A stretch of DNA of 50,927 bases from assembly GCF_014196915.1 (NCBI RefSeq), contig NZ_JACIEP010000023.1, forward strand, positions 1-50,927. Reading direction: 5' to 3'. Positions 23,743 through 32,194 of this stretch are shown piece after piece (position 1 is the first letter of the stretch; the number at the start of each line of letters is the position of its first letter). The notes beneath the pieces were generated by a model. That model was given only the letters and a program-made list of their open reading frames with translations, was not told where the DNA came from and did no database searches. Origin of the DNA: Dysgonomonas hofstadii. GTDB lineage: Bacteria; Bacteroidota; Bacteroidia; Bacteroidales; Dysgonomonadaceae. The translations under genes and the position numbers were made by a program.

Positions 23743-26700
23743 TTGAAGCAACAAAAAATACTGGAATTCTGGAGAAACGTTGAGATCTTCGATTTGCCTG
23801 ACTTTAACAAAGACGCATATCTTATTGAAGAGGGGGAACCTCTACCATGGCTTGGAAACAACAAACCATCAAATGCAAATTACAAATATCGTTATACAAT
23901 TATTTTTGGAAAGATTCAAAAGGAGGTGATTGTAGAGCATCTCAATAATTTGTTAGATATCAAAGAACAAAATGACTGGGAGCAATCGGTAACCGGCTTT
24001 AGCTGTTTATCTGCGTTGATTTTAGATGAAAAGGGTTATCCACAGGAGGATAGCTATGTCGTAGCTAGCTACACATTCGGAATAAGAATTTTAGAACAGA
24101 ATAAAAATCTTTCGATAGTGGCCGGAGATTTATCAAAGTCGAAAGATGATTTTCTCGATCGCTACAATTTTCAGGTCTTTGATTTTGATGGTAAGCAAGT
24201 ATTTCAAGGAGACCGAGTTCTATGGGAACATTTGGATAAGGAAATTAGCTATCTAAAAGATATTAATAAATGGTGGGATCAGGATATAAATATCTATCTC
24301 TTGATAGAAACTGTACCTAAAGATAGTGAGCCTAATACGAGCTTTCTAAACAGTTTTTATTTAAATGATCTAAACTACTTATCAGCTACAGAAAAGAAGA
24401 ATGACTTAGGTATTGCTCTTCAATCGTATTTAACATTAGTTCCATCAACTATAGAAAGAAAAGATTTAATACAAAATAAGGAATTATTACTTCAAAGCTT
24501 TGATCCCCGATCCATGACCTCTGGAAGATGGCCTTCTAAAATTGAATATGGCCTGTACTCTGCTCAAGCTGGAGCGGTAAATACAATCTTTTCCAATCTC
24601 AGAGTAAAAGAGGGTCTACAAGGTGTTAATGGGCCTCCGGGCACAGGTAAAACAACATTATTGTTAGATGTAATTGCTGAAGTTATAGTAGAGAGAGCCA
24701 AAGTCATATCAGATCTTGGATGTGATAAACTATTTGAAAGTAAATACATAAAAATTGAGAAAGAATCAGGTTATGATCAATATACTTATAGTTTAAAGCC
24801 TTCGTTGAAAAACAATTTCGGGATAGTTGTGGCCAGTAATAATAATGCTGCGGTGGAAAATATAAGTAAAGAACTGCCCCTCAAGAAAAAGATTGATTCA
24901 GAAATATTTCCAGATGCTGATTATTTTTCATCCTGCTCACAGTTATTAATCGAAGAGGATAGTTGGGGTACATTGGCAGCAGCCTTAGGGAATATGAAGA
25001 ATAGGTCTACTTTCAAGAAGGCCTTTTGGCAGTCAGAAGAAAAAACAGGACAGATAGGCTTTAACGAACTGTTACACAGCATTTATAAAGAGGAGGATAA
25101 AACAGAAGTGTATCGCAAAGATTTCAGAGAACAAGATAGACTATTTAAAAGTCTATTGCATGAATTTGAGAACTTTAAAAAACAAGCAGAAATATTTCAT
25201 CAACAACTTCCAAAGTATATAGAAAATAAACAAAAAGAGGCCCAATTCATAAATGAACTTGCTGAAATCAAGAGTAAGTTGATTAAACTTTCAGATGAAA
25301 GAGCGTATCTAATCAAAGAAGAAAATACAAGAAAGAATGATTCAGATAAAATTCAGACTTTACTAAGTTTACAGTTGCAACGAAAACCGACATTTTTCTT
25401 TTTCCAGAAACTTTTCTCTACTTCAGCCTACAAACGATGGAATTCTGAGGCAGAGGAACTTATTAATAAGTCGAGGAAGATAACTTCTTTACTGGATGAT
25501 AGCAGGACGAAGCTTGCTAATTATAAGAATGAGATTAATGAATCAGAAAGTAAGCAAAAGAAACTAAAGAACAATTTATCTGAACTAAATGTATTCTTTT
25601 CAGGTTACCAGAAACTACAGAATATATTATGTGAAAAATATGGAATAGAAACAAAGAATATACTTGATATTGCTTTTCTACAGAAAGATTTAAAAGAAAT
25701 ACATCTGCTAAGTCCATATCATTCTCCCAAAATAGCGAAACTAAGAAGCGATATCTTTATTGCTGCACTCCAATTACATCAGGATGCTATACTCGTGAAC
25801 GCAAAAAGAATTAGAAATAATCTATTGGCATTTTTCGAGATGCTTTCAGGTTGGTCTAACGTAAATAGAGAGGTAGCCCAAAACCTTTGGGATACTTTCT
25901 TTTTATGTGTTCCTGTCGTTTCTACCACATTAGCATCTGCAAGCAGATTGTTTCCAAGTATTGATAAAAATCAGATAGGATGGCTGCTTATTGATGAAGC
26001 AGGACAAGCGACTCCTCAGTCAGCAGCAGGATTAATACATCGATCCAAACGATGTGTAATTGTTGGTGATCCTCTACAGGTAGAACCGGTAGTTTCAATG
26101 CCTGAAAGATTAGTAACAAAACTGCGCAAAGAACAGAACGTCGAATTAGACTGGTCACCATGCAAAGTATCAGTACAACAGTTAGCCGATAGAGCTTCTC
26201 TCTCCGGAACATATATGCAAGTAGGAGACTCAGAAGAAAAGATTTGGACAGGTTTCCCTTTGCGTACGCATAGGCGTTGTGATAATCCGATGTTTTCAAT
26301 AGCCAATGAGATTGCTTATAGCAACCAAATGGTAAAAGCGATCAATGAGAACTCAACTGACGAATTTCTCGGCGCATCTAAATGGTTTCATGTAGAATGC
26401 GATTCTACCCCATATAATAAGCATGTCATTTTAGAAGAAGTTAAGTTTCTTCAAATGAAAATTTATGAATTGCAACAGATGGGTTATTTCGGTAATATTT
26501 ATGTCATTTCTCCTTTTAAATCCGTTGCTGATTATTGTTCTAATGAATTCAAGAAACAGAACAATATCTCCTGCGGTACAATACACAAATTTCAAGGAAA
26601 AGAAGCAGATATTGTTTTTCTCTTATTAGGAAGTAACCCGGCATCTCCAGGGGCAAGGAACTGGGCATCTCAAAAGCCCAATATGCTGAATGTTGCTTTG

Positions 26701-26793
26701 ACAAGGGCTAAAAAACGTTTTTATGTTATTGGAAATAAGAAGTTATGGGCATCTTGTAACTATTTCAACGCTATGGGAAATGTTCTGGAATAA
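23743..26793 (+). CDS. Superfamily 1 helicase (AAA_11/AAA_12 type)
   Basis: A 1016-residue ATPase of the Upf1-like SF1 group. Motif I is GPPGTGKTT near residue 297; motif II DEAGQATPQSAAG near 751; motif III VGDPLQVEPV near 774. Later motifs include HKFQGKEADIVF near 947 and NVALTRAKKRFYVIG near 982. Two long insertions (about 320-430 and 440-650, the second strongly coiled-coil) separate motif I from motif II. The start is a TTG, since no ATG precedes the conserved-looking N-terminus (ILEFWRNVEIFDLPDF). It is followed 74 bp later by an HNH-type endonuclease gene that is truncated, so the pair was probably a defence or restriction module. Confidence 0.88.
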   Translation: MKQQKILEFWRNVEIFDLPDFNKDAYLIEEGEPLPWLGNNKPSNANYKYRYTIIFGKIQKEVIVEHLNNLLDIKEQNDWEQSVTGFSCLSALILDEKGYPQEDSYVVASYTFGIRILEQNKNLSIVAGDLSKSKDDFLDRYNFQVFDFDGKQVFQGDRVLWEHLDKEISYLKDINKWWDQDINIYLLIETVPKDSEPNTSFLNSFYLNDLNYLSATEKKNDLGIALQSYLTLVPSTIERKDLIQNKELLLQSFDPRSMTSGRWPSKIEYGLYSAQAGAVNTIFSNLRVKEGLQGVNGPPGTGKTTLLLDVIAEVIVERAKVISDLGCDKLFESKYIKIEKESGYDQYTYSLKPSLKNNFGIVVASNNNAAVENISKELPLKKKIDSEIFPDADYFSSCSQLLIEEDSWGTLAAALGNMKNRSTFKKAFWQSEEKTGQIGFNELLHSIYKEEDKTEVYRKDFREQDRLFKSLLHEFENFKKQAEIFHQQLPKYIENKQKEAQFINELAEIKSKLIKLSDERAYLIKEENTRKNDSDKIQTLLSLQLQRKPTFFFFQKLFSTSAYKRWNSEAEELINKSRKITSLLDDSRTKLANYKNEINESESKQKKLKNNLSELNVFFSGYQKLQNILCEKYGIETKNILDIAFLQKDLKEIHLLSPYHSPKIAKLRSDIFIAALQLHQDAILVNAKRIRNNLLAFFEMLSGWSNVNREVAQNLWDTFFLCVPVVSTTLASASRLFPSIDKNQIGWLLIDEAGQATPQSAAGLIHRSKRCVIVGDPLQVEPVVSMPERLVTKLRKEQNVELDWSPCKVSVQQLADRASLSGTYMQVGDSEEKIWTGFPLRTHRRCDNPMFSIANEIAYSNQMVKAINENSTDEFLGASKWFHVECDSTPYNKHVILEEVKFLQMKIYELQQMGYFGNIYVISPFKSVADYCSNEFKKQNNISCGTIHKFQGKEADIVFLLLGSNPASPGARNWASQKPNMLNVALTRAKKRFYVIGNKKLWASCNYFNAMGNVLE

Positions 26794-26867
26794 AATACTA
26801 TATGAATTATTCTTTATCCCAAGAAACAGACTCAAAGCGAATTCTATAATTTAGAATAGATAAGTTT

Positions 26868-27524
26868 ATGAAAGATATTAGCTATTATATAGCTTGTTTT
26901 AAGAAACTAAAAAGGGCACCCAATCTGGGAGAAGCGCCTCATAAACCGATTCTTTTATTGAGTGTCATTGATTGCTATAATGCAGGTTACATAAATTCCG
27001 AAAGAATCTACATTATAGCCGAGCTGATGGCATATTTTAAAAGTAACTGGCAAGCATATGTAAGAACAGCTCATATAATGAACTTCACTTTACCCTTCTT
27101 TCATATGTCTCGTGAACCTTTCTGGGATCTGATTGAAAAAAGAGGTTATGAAATAGAACTCACATCTAAAAAATCTATTAAATCATTTAATGCCCTATAT
27201 ACAGCGACAGATTATGCCGAAATAGACAAAGAATTAATGATCTTATTCTTAAATAATGAGAGCACGGCTCTTCTTAAAAGTATTTTACTGCAACAATATT
27301 TTTCTCACTCCGGTCGGCAAAAGACAAATACATATTATTTGGATTCTATTACAAAAGATATTTTAAATGAATCAGGCGTTCTTTACAGCAAAAAACTGGA
27401 AAAGATATCCAAAACAATGAATGAAGAGGAATATGAAGAGAAGATTTTCTTGCGTAGCTCTTTATTTAATGAGAACATCCCTATTATCTACAACTACACT
27501 TGTTATGTGTCAAGATACTCTTGA
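26868..27524 (+). pseudogene. HNH endonuclease lacking its catalytic domain
   Basis: The 218 residues match the N-terminal region of COG3440-type HNH restriction endonucleases: LGEAPHKPILLLSVIDCYN (19-37), then a helical linker, and the typical approach to the nuclease, FLRSSLFNENIPIIYNYTCY (190-209). In intact relatives the HNH domain begins at that cysteine. Here the frame ends six residues later (VSRYS, then TGA), and the next 400 bp contain no HNH motif. The gene is therefore truncated by deletion or rearrangement. Its partner is the SF1 helicase upstream. Confidence 0.72.
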
Positions 27525-27542
27525 TATGAACCATAAAAAGGA

Positions 27543-27579
27543 AATCTGACAATCATAGAAAACACACAACTGTCAGATT
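27543..27579 (+). terminator. Inverted repeat after the truncated HNH gene
   Basis: AATCTGACA (27543-27551) and TGTCAGATT (27571-27579) form a perfect 9-bp stem around a 19-base loop. No T run follows, so it is a weak terminator candidate. It could instead be an end of a lost insertion. Confidence 0.35.
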
Positions 27580-27681
27580 AAGTCTTAGCTATTACACATA
27601 AATTATGGACAGTTCCGAAAAAACAAGTGCTTTATGTATCAGGAGAAGATACTAAAGAAGAGTTACAATAAATATAAAATT

Positions 27682-27826
27682 GACAACTTAGTAACTGAAG
27701 TCTGTCTACGATTTGCTTAGATTCAAATTTTACAAACTTGCTAAATCTAATCAAATTTACTAGTTGAAACCTGTTAACTATTGAAGTGTTGCGATTCGCT
27801 TATTTGTCTATTCTTGTGTTTTTTAC
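27682..27826 (+). repeat. Direct repeat flanking the SDR/AraC block, left copy
   Basis: About 145 bp match the stretch at 30758-30902 in the same orientation. The best part (ACTGAAGTCTGTCTA, then GATTTGCTTAGATTCAAATT and TTAC) is nearly identical; the middle has small insertions and substitutions, and the match resumes around GAAGTGTT and TTCTTGTGT. The rest of the 27525-27930 gap holds only the inverted repeat, this copy and the promoter region of the SDR gene. Confidence 0.75.
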
Positions 27827-27830
27827 CTTG

Positions 27831-27900
27831 ATTGGCCTTTTAAACAAAGTAACTTCAGACGTTTGAACAAAGCCTGATCCTGATGTCCTATCTACTTTTG
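27831..27900 (+). promoter_or_regulatory. Motif and promoter upstream of the SDR gene
   Basis: ATTGGCCTTTTAAACAAAG at 27831-27849 recurs with one change at 29522-29540, upstream of the AraC gene. A perfect -7 box TACTTTTG lies at 27893-27900, 30 bp before the start codon. The spacing to the motif suits an activator site. The AraC-type regulator two genes downstream is the natural candidate. Confidence 0.5.
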
Positions 27901-27930
27901 TTTCATCAATAACAAATAAAATTAAAAAAG

Positions 27931-28926
27931 ATGGAACAGCACAATTATCAAGGAGCTCTGCAACATCCGACAGGTTCAGGCTTCAATGCAAAATCGACAG
28001 CAGCAGACGTAATCAAAGGTATTGACCTGACGGGGAGAATCGTCATCGTAACCGGTGGCAACACTGGTATCGGCCTTGAGACCACCAAAACATTGGGACA
28101 GGCAGGAGCAACCGTTATTGTACCTGCAAGAGATGTAGAAAAAGCAAAACGTAACCTGGAAGGAATTGCTCATGTCGAAATAGAATCGATGGATTTGATG
28201 GTTCCTGCTTCTATTGATGCATTTGCTCAAAAATTTCTGGATTCTGGCAGGCCTCTTCATCTTCTGATCAACAATGCGGGCATTATGTGGGTACCACTTC
28301 GCCATGATAGCCGTGGTATCGAATCACAGCTGGCGACTAACTATTTGGCACAATTTCAATTGACGGCGAGGCTGTGGCCCAGACTTAAACAAGCGAATGG
28401 TGCCAGGGTCATCAATGTATCTTCTCACGGCCACCAGTTCGGAACCTTCGATTTTGATGATCCTAACTTTCAACACCGTGAATACGAAACATTACAGGCA
28501 TATGGTCAATCCAAAACAGCCAGTAATTTATTTGCTCTAGAATTGGACTATCGAGCCAAAGCCTTCAATGTACGGGCATACAGCCTGCATCCTGGTTCCA
28601 TTGCTGGAACGGAACTGGGAAGGGAAGCTCCATTAGAATTATTTATAAAAATGGGATTTGTCGATGAAGAGGGCAACATGCGTCCCGATGTATTAGCATC
28701 ACTCAAAACCATACCGCAGGGAGCAGCCACAACCGTATGGTGCGCTACTACGCCTTTGCTCAATAATATTGGTGGCGTATACTGTGAGGATGCAGAGGTA
28801 GCACTATTAGCATCCGATAGCGGGATGTCTGCGGGGGTTAAACGCTATTCGCTGGATGAGGCTGAAGCCAAACGTTTGTGGAAATGGAGCGAAGAAGCCT
28901 GCAGCATATCTTTTTCAATTATTTAA
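27931..28926 (+). CDS. Short-chain dehydrogenase/reductase
   Basis: A 331-residue SDR. The NAD(P)-binding motif TGGNTGIG is at 41-48, NNAG at about 114-117, the catalytic Ser in NVSSHGH near 163, and the catalytic pair in YGQSK (Y191, K195). The N-terminal 30 residues before the Rossmann fold and the C-terminal extension resemble the retinol-dehydrogenase/WWOX-like group of SDRs rather than FabG. The substrate cannot be read from sequence. The base composition is less AT-rich than the neighbours, which suggests separate origin. It is followed by a broken second SDR gene and an AraC regulator. Confidence 0.9.
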   Translation: MEQHNYQGALQHPTGSGFNAKSTAADVIKGIDLTGRIVIVTGGNTGIGLETTKTLGQAGATVIVPARDVEKAKRNLEGIAHVEIESMDLMVPASIDAFAQKFLDSGRPLHLLINNAGIMWVPLRHDSRGIESQLATNYLAQFQLTARLWPRLKQANGARVINVSSHGHQFGTFDFDDPNFQHREYETLQAYGQSKTASNLFALELDYRAKAFNVRAYSLHPGSIAGTELGREAPLELFIKMGFVDEEGNMRPDVLASLKTIPQGAATTVWCATTPLLNNIGGVYCEDAEVALLASDSGMSAGVKRYSLDEAEAKRLWKWSEEACSISFSII

Positions 28927-28940
28927 TTCCAAGATAAAAA

Positions 28941-29449
28941 ATGAAAACATTTCAAGATAAAATCACTGTCATTACTTGTGGTAACAGTCGTGTCGGCTAT
29001 GCTACAGCGAAAAATTGCATAACAATTGAGCCAACGTGGTCATAATCGGCAGGAGAAAGGATGCTATTGAAAAGGTGGCATTAGAATTGAATATCACCGG
29101 AATGATGGCTGACCAATCCCACCTAGGCGATATAGAGAAACTGACCTCAGACATTTTAGCGCAATTTAGAAAAATGGATCTCCTGCTGATAAATACAGAA
29201 ATAACAAAATCAGCGCCGATAGAATCAATCTCTCAGCAGGTATTTGATGAAATCAAGGATGTGAATTTCAACGGAGCTTATTTTACCTTAGGCAGGTTCA
29301 TAGCTATCCAGAACGAAGGTGCTTCGGTGATATTCCTATCCTCCACTTCGGCCACAATTTCGCCTCCAATGGCTTCCGTCTATGCCTCAAGTAAGGCAGC
29401 CTTTATTACAGGGGTTATTTTTTTCATCTATGGCAGACAATCACTATGA
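28941..29449 (+). pseudogene. Broken second short-chain dehydrogenase
   Basis: The ATG at 28941 opens MKTFQDKITVITCGNSRVGY, where the TGGNSGIG motif has lost two glycines. The frame is then lost: the conserved continuation (ANVVIIGRRKDAIEKVALEL) runs in another frame from about 29026, after an in-frame TGA. The latter part keeps the Ser in FLSSTSA and YASSK of the catalytic centre. It ends prematurely in unrelated residues (FFIYGRQSL) where about 80 more residues are expected. It is a dead gene, related to but not a copy of the SDR before it. Confidence 0.8.
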
Positions 29450-29521
29450 GTATTTTAGAGGAGATCCATTTCAAAAGAACGGTAGTGGACATCATTTATA
29501 TCACCGTTCTTTAAAAGTTAA

Positions 29522-29540
29522 ATTGGACTTTTAAACAAAG
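29522..29540 (+). promoter_or_regulatory. Second copy of the SDR/AraC upstream motif
   Basis: ATTGGACTTTTAAACAAAG differs at one base from 27831-27849 and stands 69 bp before the AraC gene. It may be the binding site by which the regulator controls itself and the SDR gene. Confidence 0.5.
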
Positions 29541-29608
29541 CAGATTAAATGATTTTTTTATTTTTACAATACTATTTTCCGTAAAAGAAAGAAACAAAAA
29601 TACATACC

Positions 29609-30430
29609 ATGCAATACGAGGCAAGATACATAACAGATGATATCAAGCTTTCCTGTTACGAGGATAAGTTTTTCAAGTCGGACATCATCTTTGAGCACCA
29701 TATGCTAATCTGGTTCATTTCGGGTGAAACAAAAATCGTTCAGGCAGATGCCACTTATATTTTTAAGGAGAATGATATTTTCCTGATCCCAAGAAACCAA
29801 TTGTCCACCATCATCAATTATCCTAAAAATGGGCAACCGCATAAAACAGTCGTAATGCACCTTTCCACAAGGAGATTAAGAAATTTTTATGCTGGTCTGG
29901 ATGTAACTGCCCAAACATTAAAATCACCTAAAATCTATCTTTTCAACAATCATCCCTTACTGGAAAGTTGTCTGTCTTCGCTGATCCCGTATTTTGACGT
30001 GAAAGAATTGCCTGAGAATATAGCGTCACTAAAAATTACAGAAGCTATTAGTATTCTAAGGGCAATCGACAAAAGTATAGACAATATACTGGCTAATTTT
30101 GAAGAACCAGGAAAAGTCGATCTGGTCGACTACATGGAAAAGAACTTTATGTTTAACCTTCCTCTTGAAAAATTTGGATACCTGACTGGGAGAAGCCTGA
30201 CTACTTTCAAAAGAGATTTCAGTAAAGTGTTCAATACAACCCCACAACGCTGGCTCACCCAAAAACGGCTGGAACTGGCACATTACCAGTTCACAGAAAA
30301 ACAGAAACGTCCCATTGATGTCTGTTACGAAACAGGCTTTGAAAACCTGTCGCACTTTTCATACGCATTTAAGAAATACTTTGGATATTCACCAACTGAA
30401 TTACTGAACCAACTGAATCCTAGACCTTAA
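29609..30430 (+). CDS. AraC-family transcriptional regulator
   Basis: A 273-residue regulator. The N-terminal part (1-165) is a cupin-like ligand domain (HMLIWFISGETKIVQADATY, ENDIFLIPRN). The C-terminal part has the paired AraC helix-turn-helix: FNLPLEKFGYLTGRSLTTFK (first), PIDVCYETGFENLSHFSYAF (second) and the closing FGYSPTELL. It probably controls the SDR genes before it. AraC/SDR pairs of this type are frequent in Bacteroidota. The block is enclosed by the two direct repeats. Confidence 0.92.
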   Translation: MQYEARYITDDIKLSCYEDKFFKSDIIFEHHMLIWFISGETKIVQADATYIFKENDIFLIPRNQLSTIINYPKNGQPHKTVVMHLSTRRLRNFYAGLDVTAQTLKSPKIYLFNNHPLLESCLSSLIPYFDVKELPENIASLKITEAISILRAIDKSIDNILANFEEPGKVDLVDYMEKNFMFNLPLEKFGYLTGRSLTTFKRDFSKVFNTTPQRWLTQKRLELAHYQFTEKQKRPIDVCYETGFENLSHFSYAFKKYFGYSPTELLNQLNPRP

Positions 30431-30610
30431 ATTAAGATTACTAACTTTCTTATTATAAATAATTAAGGGGTAAAATCAATACACTTATCCTATAAAACAA
30501 AGAAAAAAGTATATAACCGAGAGCCCTAAGCGAATACAGTGAAGCTAAGCTATGATTGCAGTAATCTAGTTTGTTTGCCCGAGTACTAAGCATCATTGCC
30601 TACAGTTGTG

Positions 30611-30755
30611 GAACTAAAAAGTAAATATTCACGCAAATACAAACCTACAACTGATTCTTCCTATAAAGAATTAATTGCTGAAAATATATTGAATCGTAAT
30701 TTTTCTTCTTTTTGACTGACAAGAATATGTGTTTCGGATATCACTTATTTGCCAG
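30611..30755 (+). pseudogene. IS3-family transposase (OrfB) remnant
   Basis: The plus-strand frame reads ELKSKYSRKYKPTTDSSYKE, ENILNRNFSS, a stop at 30713-30715, then LTRICVSDITYLPVT. The pattern NLLNRNF...VWVSDITY is typical of the start of the DDE domain in IS3-family OrfB proteins. The stop and the loss of both ends show a dead fragment. It lies directly left of the second direct repeat. The bases from 30431 to 30610 hold no gene I can support. Confidence 0.65.
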
Positions 30756-30757
30756 TA

Positions 30758-30902
30758 ACAACTTAATAACTGAAGTCTGTCTAAGATTTGCTTAGATTCA
30801 AATTTTACGAACTTCCTAAATATAAGTAAACTTGCTAATTTTAAAATTATTACATATGGAAGTGTTACTATTTGCGTATATGTCTTTTCTTGTGTGTTTT
30901 TT
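30758..30902 (+). repeat. Direct repeat flanking the SDR/AraC block, right copy
   Basis: This stretch matches 27682-27826. Within it CTAAG-ATTTG-CTTAG forms a small palindrome that is imperfect in the left copy. It begins directly after the IS3 transposase remnant, so the repeat may derive from an insertion sequence or from a duplicated target region. Confidence 0.72.
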
Positions 30903-30964
30903 CATATTTATAACAATAAGAGACCGCATTTGGCTTTAAAGATGAAAACGCCTAACTTTATGCA

Positions 30965-30996
30965 TCAAAAAACCGATAGACGTAAATCTACCGGTT
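30965..30996 (-). terminator. Terminator of the polysaccharide utilization operon
   Basis: Read on the minus strand, AACCGGTAGA and TCTATCGGTT form a 10-bp stem with one wobble around a 6-base loop, followed by a T run. It lies 80 bp after the stop of the last gene of the operon. Confidence 0.85.
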
Positions 30997-31077
30997 CTTA
31001 TAAATATTTACTATAAATCCTGTCAACCTATTTCAGGACGGGACATCTATACTGAGACCAGTAAAAGTTAGCCTTTA

Positions 31078-32175
31078 TTATTGTTTCAGTTTCTCTACTT
31101 CCTGATTGTAAAGCCACTGAACCTGTCCGCTCAATAATGCCGTATTATAGAATTTAATTTCATCCATCATACCCTGGAAGTGATCCCATGATGTAGGTGT
31201 ATCCCAACCTGACCAGTCCCATGAGGCTTTTGCTTCGGCATAAGTTGTTGCCGCTCCAATCATCAACGGCAGTTGAGTACCCAATGGAGATACATACGGT
31301 GCAGACTGGCTGCCTACGAGATTCGGCTTGCCGGTGCTGGTCCACTCTTTTGTCAGTAACCCGTTTATGTAGAATGACAATTTTGAACTTTCGAGGTCAA
31401 GTACAACTACAATATGCTTCCAGCTACCTATAGATACAGAAAGGTCTGCTTCGTTATCCGCATCGGTAAAACCTGCCTGCGATTTGATTGTGAAGAATGC
31501 TTTACCTTGTTCCTGTATCTGGAATTTCCAGTTGTTCCAGTAATTCAGAGAAACTATATAGTTGCCACCCTTTATTACTTCTGGTTTCAACCATACGGCA
31601 ATACTCAGTTTCTTGCCGAGGAAATCAGAAGGATTGTAATTTTGCACTTCGAGATGTGCTCCACTCTTGAAATAAAGGGCTTTATTTACTCCGTCATCCA
31701 CAAATTCCGGTAGTACAGATGTTGAGAAGATTTCAGAAGGTCCCGGTTTCAAAGTCGCTGTCAGGGCTTTTACCCCGTCACCGACAAGTGAAGTTCCTGT
31801 TCCTTCATCAAAGCTCCAACCGGCTAACAGATTTTCTTCCGGAATACCTATCATCTTATCATTAAGAAAACGTTCTAATGCTTCTTGCAGGTGTATTCTC
31901 ATATTTACAACTTCCTGAGCAGATATATTCCCGTTGTCGACAACTTCCTGGATAATATCCAGTTTTGTCTTAAACCTGTCTATAGTTTCTTGTTTATATT
32001 CTGCTGAAGTAGCTTTTGCTATAGAATCATATCCTGCTGCAAGTTCATTCTTGAGTACTGCAGTGTCCCCGGGTACAAATTCTTCCTTATCATCATTGCT
32101 ACAGCCGATAAATAGTGTAGATGAAAGTACCAGAGCAAATATCAGTAATGTACTAAATATCTTATTCTTTTTCAT
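31078..32175 (-). CDS. LamG-domain surface lipoprotein
   Basis: A predicted outer-membrane lipoprotein of 365 residues, probably a surface glycan-binding protein. I take the ATG at 32175, because it starts a proper signal peptide (MKKNKIFSTLLIFALVLSST, then LFIGC lipobox); the longer frame would overlap the susD end. A helical segment of about 80 residues follows (FIVAR-like, TAVLKNELAAGYDSIAKAT). Then comes a LamG/concanavalin-like domain (about 125-350) with WSFDEGTGTSL, LEVQNYNPSDF, LSIAVWLKPE, WKHIVVVLD and MMDEIKFYN. It is the last gene of the operon and lies 20 bp after susD. Confidence 0.87.
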   Translation of the reverse strand: MKKNKIFSTLLIFALVLSSTLFIGCSNDDKEEFVPGDTAVLKNELAAGYDSIAKATSAEYKQETIDRFKTKLDIIQEVVDNGNISAQEVVNMRIHLQEALERFLNDKMIGIPEENLLAGWSFDEGTGTSLVGDGVKALTATLKPGPSEIFSTSVLPEFVDDGVNKALYFKSGAHLEVQNYNPSDFLGKKLSIAVWLKPEVIKGGNYIVSLNYWNNWKFQIQEQGKAFFTIKSQAGFTDADNEADLSVSIGSWKHIVVVLDLESSKLSFYINGLLTKEWTSTGKPNLVGSQSAPYVSPLGTQLPLMIGAATTYAEAKASWDWSGWDTPTSWDHFQGMMDEIKFYNTALLSGQVQWLYNQEVEKLKQ

Positions 32176-32194
32176 AGTCATTGTTTTTAGTTGA

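Noticed and set aside
27605-27671. Fragment reading TVPKKQVLYVSGEDTKEELQ as a radA remnant
   Set aside because: The likeness to RadA (LYVSGEE) covers about ten residues only and is not backed by any neighbouring match.
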